From: Rhipicephalus microplus
Lineage: Eukaryota; Arthropoda; Arachnida; Ixodida; Ixodidae
Reading direction: 5' to 3'
Assembly: GCF_043290135.1 (NCBI RefSeq)
Contig: NC_134710.1
Location: 284,498,276-284,562,275, forward strand
DNA length: 64,000 bases
This document shows positions 58,285-64,000 of the stretch, one piece after another (position 1 is the first letter of the stretch; every line of letters starts with the position of its first letter). A program made the translations under genes and the position numbers. The notes below the pieces were generated by a model. The model saw only the letters and a program-made list of their open reading frames with translations. It was not told the origin of the DNA and made no database searches.

Positions 58285-58339
58285 AGCATTCACCCTACAG
58301 CGATGTGCACAGCCCGCCTTATGATTCAGGACGTGATGC

Positions 58340-59578
58340 ATGCTGTCGAATGCATGCTCTCGCGACGTCATCTTAGAATTTAATTTTCTCTCCCGCCACA
58401 ACGCCTTTATTCATTGCGCACCAGCAGAAATAGAGCTCACACAACTCTCTTCTTTGACGCCGGCCGACAGTCTATTTGCTGCAAGTAAGTTACTCGTCAG
58501 AGACGACACGCAAGTGCTTGCAAACTTGTCCATGGCGGTGTCGGTCTATTGCGCAAGTCTTTCCGACACCGCTGCACTCCTCTCGCCATCTCATCGTGTT
58601 TTCATCAGAAAAGGCTTGCTGGTTCCTTTCGCTACCGTGCAACTCACTCACGGCAGCATTACTATTTTTGTTCTGAACTCATCCCCGTACAGCGTTACGT
58701 TGGTACGAGGGGAATGTCTCGGCAGCGTGGAACCCATCGAAGACGCACAAGTTATGGATCAACCCGATGACATGCACTGCTCAAGTTCCAGTACTTTCAG
58801 TGCTGTTTCTACATCTGCTTCATCATCCGATGATGTATTCGGTCCCTCCATTCCCGACAACCTTACGCCGGGCCAGCGTTCCAAGCTTCTAGGCCTGTTG
58901 GAAGAATTCCGCTCTTCTTTCGATGTCGCTCAACCTTCTCTCGGCCGCACATCCACCGTTACGCATCGCATCGACACAGGCGCACAGCCACCACTGCAGC
59001 AACGTACATATCGCGTATATCCCACGGAACGCTGTGTAATCAACGAGCAAGTCGACGACATGCTTCGCCGCGATGTTATTCAACCCTCTAGCAGCCCCTG
59101 AGCGTCTCCTGTCGTTCTTGTCACGAAGAATGACGGTTCTGTGCGTTTCTGTGTGGACTACCGACGTCTCAACAAGAACACTCGTAAGGACGTGTACCCA
59201 CTACCGCGTATAGATGACGCGATTGACAGCCTGCAAGGAGCAGAATTCTTTTCGTCTCTCTATTTGCGCTCAGGGTACTGGCAAGTACCTATTGCTGAGG
59301 ACGCTCGACCGAAGACCGCTTTTGTCACTCCCGACGGCTTGTACGAATTCAAGGTCATGTCGTTTGGGCTGTGCAATGCGTCCACTACCTTTGAGCGCAT
59401 GATGGATACTGTTCTGCGTAACCTGAAATGGCACACGTGCCTGTGCTACCTCGATGACGTCGTCGTTTTCGCTCCGGACTTTTCCACGCATCTTCAAGGC
59501 GTGTGGCATGTTTTAATGCGTCTGAGTGACGCCATTCTGCAACTGAACCTAAAGAAGGGGCGATTTTCAGCTCGGTAG
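58340..59578 (+). pseudogene. Reverse transcriptase of element F
   Basis: The first part (58340-59101) includes the linker after protease and the RT N-terminus (RTYRVYPTERCVINEQVDDM), ending in a TGA. The second (59105-59578) has RFCVDYRRLNKNTRKDVYPL, RIDDAIDSL, EFFSSLYLRSGYWQVP, TAFVTPDGLYEFKVM and YLDD at 59447-59458. The first catalytic Asp (normally SSLDL) is Tyr at 59261-59263. One stop and one catalytic change separate this from an intact domain; the next stop is at 59578. Confidence 0.85.
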
Positions 59579-59579
59579 C

Positions 59580-60244
59580 TGACAATACTCGGTCACGTCG
59601 TGTCCAAGGACGGAATTCTATCTGATCCAGCCAAGCTTCGAGCCGTGTCCGAGTTCCCCAAGCCGACATCCGTCAAGGAACTGCGCAGTTTCGTAGGACT
59701 GTGTTCCTACTTTCGGCACTTCATTTGAAACTTCGCGACTATCATATCGCCGCTGACGAAGCTCGTCGGAAGTAACGGGCCTCTCCATTCGTGGTCATCA
59801 CAGTGCGACGACGCTTTCACAACGCTCTGTCGTTTGTTGACGTCGCCTCCCATACTCCGCCACTACGACCCTACGGCCCCTACAGAGGTACACACTGATG
59901 CCAGTGGTGTCGGCCTCGGCGCTGTCCTTGCGCAGCGCAAACCAGGGTTCTCAGAATATATCGTGACGTATGCAAGCCGTACGCTTACTAAAGCCGAGAC
60001 TAATTACACCGTCGCTGAGAAAGAACGTTTGGCAATCGTCTGGGCCCTTACAAAGTTCCGACCTTATCTGTATGGTCGCCCATTTGATGTCATCACCGAC
60101 CATCATGCACTATGCTGGTTGTCGTCATTGAAAGATGCCTCAGGCCGTCTCGCCCGGTGGGCACTTCGCCTGCAAGACTACGACATCCGCGTGCTATACT
60201 GCAACGGAAGGCAACATGCTGACCCCGATGGCCTGTCGCGCTGA
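59580..60244 (+). pseudogene. RT connection and RNase H of element F
   Basis: ILGHVVSKDGILSDPAKLRA and LRSFVGLCSYFRHFI lead to a TGA at about 59726. An open frame from 59834 to 60244 gives a full RNase [45 protein letters not shown], then a C-terminal end [10 protein letters not shown]. The catalytic Asp, Glu and Asp are all present. It stops exactly where integrase should begin. Confidence 0.85.
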
Positions 60245-60320
60245 AGAGACCCTACTGAAGAGGCCCTGCAATCGATCATGAGGATCGTCTCTGCAGAAGA
60301 ATGCAAACATTTCTTTTTTT

Positions 60321-62260
60321 GTCGCTGCTAAATTTCGCAAGGCATCAAGCGAGCATGTTCAGAACTTCAGCAGCTGTTTTGTACTTTACAAGGAAGGAAG
60401 TTGTGTCATTTTGCTAAATAGCACTCGCACTTATTTCTTGCATCTTGCCACTGGTAACGTGTTCAGGCAAATCACACAGATGTAATTGGTCTCAAGCTTT
60501 TGTTCCACAAGCACCCCATGCAGCCAGAACATACCAACGAAGTAAATGTTCGTTGTTTTGTAATCAGCATCCATATTTTAGCCATTCTGAATGTCGGTAT
60601 CATAATCTATCTCAAATTTTAATGACAAATTTCTCTCAGAAATGTCTCATATATAAGATGAGGTAAAAAGGCATTTTAAATTACATTACTTGACGTTTTT
60701 CACCCCCTCCTCCACATCAAGTTTCTGAACCATGCTAGCCTTTTCAGGACTAAACTTTGTGATTGTGGTCTACCAGATCTAGGAAGTTTGATACTTTCGG
60801 TTTTCTTCTAATAGTGTGCTTTCTCGTAAGGTTAGTTGCGAGATAGCGTAGAGGTGTGTATTTGTTCTTCCTGCGTCCTAGTTTTTTGCTGTGTCAATTT
60901 CAACATACATACAATGCATCTGTGCAGAGATTTGAAAATAGTCAGCACAACTGCAGATAAAGCAAGACAAGTGACACGAGGACAAGCACAGGCTTCCAAC
61001 TGAAATTTTATACAACATACAATATATAGCCCACATCCAAAATATAACATGCTCATGGTAAGAAAAAAATAACTGAAGTGAAAGTGCACTGAAACAAACT
61101 GTAAAAAAATAAGGCAAAATAGCACATGACAATGAATACAGGTAAGCCAGTCCTTTAATAGATAGGAATATCGAAGGTTTTATGTCACCAGCTTCCTTTA
61201 GCTGTTCATGCAGCCTTAATGATAATCCTGGTGCTATCGTAAAGGTGAGCTGCAATAGCTTCTGTTTTTTCGAACAGAGGCCGGCAACCACATTCTCAAG
61301 ATTCAGAAGCCAAAGAACCATCTCTATCTATGGTTTTTACCTTTTGACAATGTTCCTGCAACTGTATACTTAGGCACTTGTCTCTTTGACTCGCATAACT
61401 ATGTCCACAGAATCAAGATATGCTGTAATCGATGCCTCCTGCACAGTCAACAAAGTTTTGTCGTGCATAGCTTGGCTATGGTTCAAAGCTCTTTTAACGT
61501 CACAAGTTCAATTACATAAATGAGATTGCTTATTCAGTGCATTGGTAAAACAGAAAAGTATCTAAACATATGGTTACAGGGAAATTCGCAAAAAGTTGAA
61601 TACATAGATAGAGACATTTCTTTGCGTTCTCATAAGTAGAAATACGATTGCCAATGCCTGTTTGAGAAAACAAAAGGTCGTATAACGCATCCCTATGATG
61701 GCACCCAGAACCTTCAATACTTTTGACTGCAAAGAACTGGCTTACCTGGAATCATTGGCATATTCTATGTCACCACTTTTCGTTTTTTTTTTGTGGTCTC
61801 TACGATGTTATGTTTCACTGCGATTTTTTTTGTTTTCAGCATAAGCATGTTGTTTTTATCTAGGGTGTAGGCAGCGCATTTGGGAGTTGAGATAAATTTC
61901 CATTGGAAGTTTGCGCTAATTCTCGTCTTACTTGTGCTGCTGTGTTTACCGCAGAGAAGTTTGAAGTATGGAATACCAACTAGTCCGCAGCCACATATGT
62001 TGTTCCATTCGCAGAAACCCTGGGGTGATAGCCGCACGCTTAAATTCGAATGTTTTTTCATCGCTCGTGCAGCCATGGAAACGAATAGCGAGGCTTGAGT
62101 GAGCATGCGGGTGTCACATGGGCACTTTCTATCGAAAGTGAATTTGTGGACCGTGATTGACTCACCTCCGCATCTAACGCAATGAAGAAACTTGGACTGG
62201 ATAGCCATCAAAATTATATCGTGTGATGCCTGTACTTTGAAATCAGAAATGGTCGGCAGC
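60321..62260. other. No gene recognised
   Basis: AT-rich sequence. Minus frames of 147 (60878-61321) and 148 codons (61765-62211) have no domain I can name; the second has several CxxC-like pairs but no known zinc-finger spacing. Confidence 0.4.
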
Positions 62261-62267
62261 TTTTCTG

Positions 62268-62332
62268 AATGATGTAGTGGTTAAAGTACCGCGCATTTAA
62301 CAGCTCAGCTAATACGAGTTCGATGCCACTTC
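62268..62332 (+). other. tRNA-like sequence (SINE head or pseudo-tRNA)
   Basis: A-box-like TGTAGTGGTTAAAGTACC is followed at tRNA spacing by the B-box-like GAGTTCGATGCC. No cloverleaf could be confirmed, and no Ruka-like body follows, so it is a different SINE or a lone tRNA pseudogene. Confidence 0.4.
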
Positions 62333-63140
62333 GCATGTAAAATGAAGTACTCGACAAACAACCGCAAGAATCTGAGCAGGTTGCTGAACGACCGCGCAAA
62401 CCACAAAACTACAAGCGCACCCAGCTAAACTGGCAACACGTACGGACTACCACACCGTCACCACCGCGCACTCAACAGAAGTAAATATCACGGATGTCAA
62501 AAAGCACTGAAAGAGGTTGACGAGTCCTAGACACCGTGACCTTCACGCAAGCTCAGGCGAACCACAAAATTCAGCGGTTCCAAACGCGAACACAATCTAA
62601 CTATTCGAGTTCGCAAAGCACATTGCAACGACAAACACTATCACAGTGCGCGCCAACGACGTGAACACCAAGCCGACCACTAACACGAAAAAAAATACGC
62701 CCGATGTGCCGACAGAACACCTATACGTGCCTTCATCGAAAGAAAAGCTTCCATGGGTTGCCTGAACCGGCATTGTAAACTTTGACGAAAAGCCGCAATG
62801 TTCCACAAATCCGCCTAGATCCAAGCCAAGTTGAGCGAAAACAGCATTTTCGTTCTTTTATCCGGGTGAATATAGCATACCGGCTATTCTCACCAGGTCG
62901 CAGCAGAGGCGGCCCTGTTTTCACCTGGTCGTAGCAGTCACTACCACTCTAGGCCCCGTGTAGAGTGGGCTGGCGTCAGCTGGATATTGCCAAATGCAAC
63001 GGCAGAACGTGGGCCCCAGGTTGGCCTGAACATCGGTCCTACATCAGAAGAAGTTGCACCTGGCCGAGAGATGCACCTTGGACGATTATTGCGGCCGACG
63101 TTAGCCGATACGGGTCCAAGATTGGTGCAACGCCGGTGTG
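62333..63140. other. No gene recognised; short repeats
   Basis: CACCAGGTCGCAGCAG and CACCTGGTCGTAGCAG are a short direct repeat at about 62893 and 62921. The segment 62985-63140 is GC-rich and rich in GGCC and GGGCCC strings. No gene. Confidence 0.4.
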
Positions 63141-63149
63141 CTGCCAGGG

Positions 63150-63940
63150 ATATGTCTTGCAATTGTGTGGGCAGTTCTGAAGTTTCGTCCTTATTTGTAC
63201 GGCCGCCCATTCACCGTTATCAGCGATCAGCACTCGCTCTATTGGTTAATCAACTTGAAAGATCCATCTGGGCGATCATGCACGTTGGAATCTTCGGCTC
63301 CAATAATTTGACTTCACTGTTGCCTTGAAGTCGGAAAAACGACACACCGATGCCGACTGTCTTTCTCGATCTCCTGTTGAGACGGTATCGCCGGATGACG
63401 ACGACGACACGGACTTTTTGGGAATTGTGGACACTGCCGCCTTTTCTCAGCAGAAGCACGACGACGCTGAACTGCTACCACTCATAAAATACCTACAAGG
63501 GCGAACAAACAGCGTCCCTAAGTTATTTTCGAGAGGACTGCCGTCTTACTGCTTGCGGAATGACGTTCTTTATAAGAAGAACTTTTCCCCCGCCGGCAGC
63601 GGCTACTTGCTCGTCGTTCCTTCTTCGCTTCGCCGTGAGGTACTGCAAGCTCGTCACGACAAACCTGCCGCTGGTCACTTGGGTTACGAGAGAACATTGG
63701 CGAGGATAAGGCAAAACTATCACTGGCCCAGACTTACTGGAGTTGTCAAAACATAGGTGCAGGCATGTCTAGATTACCAGCGTCGCAAGACACCATCTAT
63801 CAAACCAGCCGGCTTCTGCAGCCTGTCCGAGTGCCGTGGACACCATTCGCACAAATTGGCATAGTTTTTCTGGGCCCCTTCCCAAAGTGTGCCACTGAAA
63901 ACAGGTGGATAATTGTCGCCACAGATTACCTGACCTGGTG
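63150..63940 (+). pseudogene. Ty3 RNase H-integrase fragment G
   Basis: Begins inside RNase H ([20 protein letters not shown], then [19 protein letters not shown]), passes a frameshift near 63310, and runs through HTDADCLSRSPVETVSPDDD into an integrase zinc region (RHDKPAAGHLGYERTLARIR, with YHWPRLTGVVK) that stops at 63754. The core follows (PFAQIGIVFLGPFPKCATEN) with the first catalytic Asp changed to Val at 63864-63866, ending VATDYLT where a SINE begins. The 5' end joins unrelated sequence. It may be from the same clade as E, but it is not the missing end of F, since it overlaps F in RNase H. Confidence 0.8.
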
Positions 63941-64000
63941 GCCCGTGCGCTCAGATTTGGGTGCACGTTAAAGAACCCCAGGTGGTCAAAATTTCCGGAG
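63939..64000 (+). mobile_element. SINE (Ruka-like), 5'-truncated, cut by the window edge
   Basis: GGCCCGTGCGCTCAGATTTG, then ACGTTAAAGAACCCCAGG and AATTTCCGGAG match the body of the SINE at 17571-17796. It starts inside the integrase core of fragment G, so it inserted there. The 3' end is outside the window. Confidence 0.85.

Larger units (their letters stand above)
56520..60320 (+). mobile_element. LTR retrotransposon F (Ty3/Gypsy), 3'-truncated
   Basis: A 5' LTR-like region, a primer-binding-site-like string, gag, protease, reverse transcriptase and RNase H occur in Ty3 order, but sequence after about 60320 is unrelated: integrase and the 3' LTR are missing. The pieces are less broken than in element C. 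No second LTR means the limits are approximate. Confidence 0.8.

Noticed and set aside
60878..61321. 147-codon minus frame as a gene
   Set aside because: No domain, no start context and an AT-rich composition like its surroundings.
61765..62211. 148-codon minus frame with CxxC-like pairs as a zinc-finger gene
   Set aside because: The Cys and His spacing fits no zinc-finger type I know and there is no supporting context.
56520..63940. Fragment G as the missing 3' part of element F
   Set aside because: G starts inside RNase H, which F already has complete, so the two overlap and cannot be one element split by an insertion.

Overview
The window looks like intergenic, repeat-dominated DNA from a hard tick, most likely a metastriate ixodid (Rhipicephalus-like). 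I infer this from four copies of a tRNA-derived SINE that I recognise as resembling the tick Ruka family, from SCAN-like/coiled-coil gag genes of a type common in ixodids, and from the number of decayed Ty3/Gypsy, P-like and IS630-Tc1-mariner elements. I see no bacterial operon, CRISPR array or ribosomal RNA. Almost every recognisable protein belongs to a mobile element, and most are broken.

Layout. 0.1-5.8 kb: Ty3-type LTR element A (plus strand), gag-protease only, with a Harbinger-like MITE in its 3' LTR and a 5-bp target duplication. 7.2-7.6 kb: a RING-finger exon (minus), one of very few host-gene candidates. 7.8-13.0 kb: element C, a Ty3 element with short LTRs and a broken gag-pol. 13.5 kb: a SINE. 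16.1-17.9 kb: a pyrimidine-rich degenerate repeat tract holding a full-length SINE. 17.95-22.8 kb: element B (minus), the same family as A, again gag-protease only, with a SINE inside. 24.6-27.5 kb: GACA/GACG-type satellite arrays with a duplicated spacer. 28.6 kb: a solo LTR. 30.5-31.2 kb: a THAP domain joined to the C-terminal part of a P-type transposase. 31.8-36.3 kb: element D, a 4.5-kb IS630-Tc1-mariner element whose roughly 230-bp inverted repeats are arrays of a short TTTAATCC motif; it carries a nested P-like element with 34-bp inverted repeats, near-8-bp target duplications and a THAP first exon, plus a long TA/GT microsatellite.

36.7-43.5 kb: element E, a near-complete but broken Ty3 element with a 1.4-kb insertion in gag. 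43.5-48.6 kb: AT-rich non-repetitive DNA with at most two weak candidate exons. 48.6-49.5 kb: a foldback element. 51.0-52.2 kb: the 3' end of a LINE (minus). 52.5-55.1 kb: an old tandem duplication of about 1 kb, one copy interrupted by another repeat. 56.5-60.3 kb: element F, a Ty3 element cut off after RNase H. 63.1-63.9 kb: a Ty3 RNase H-integrase fragment (G) cut by a SINE at the window edge.

The strongest leads are the pol-less gag-protease LTR family present in two independent copies, the nested transposon pair D plus P-like element, and the THAP/P-transposase deletion derivative. All boundaries come from reading the sequence by eye; no alignment or database search was run.
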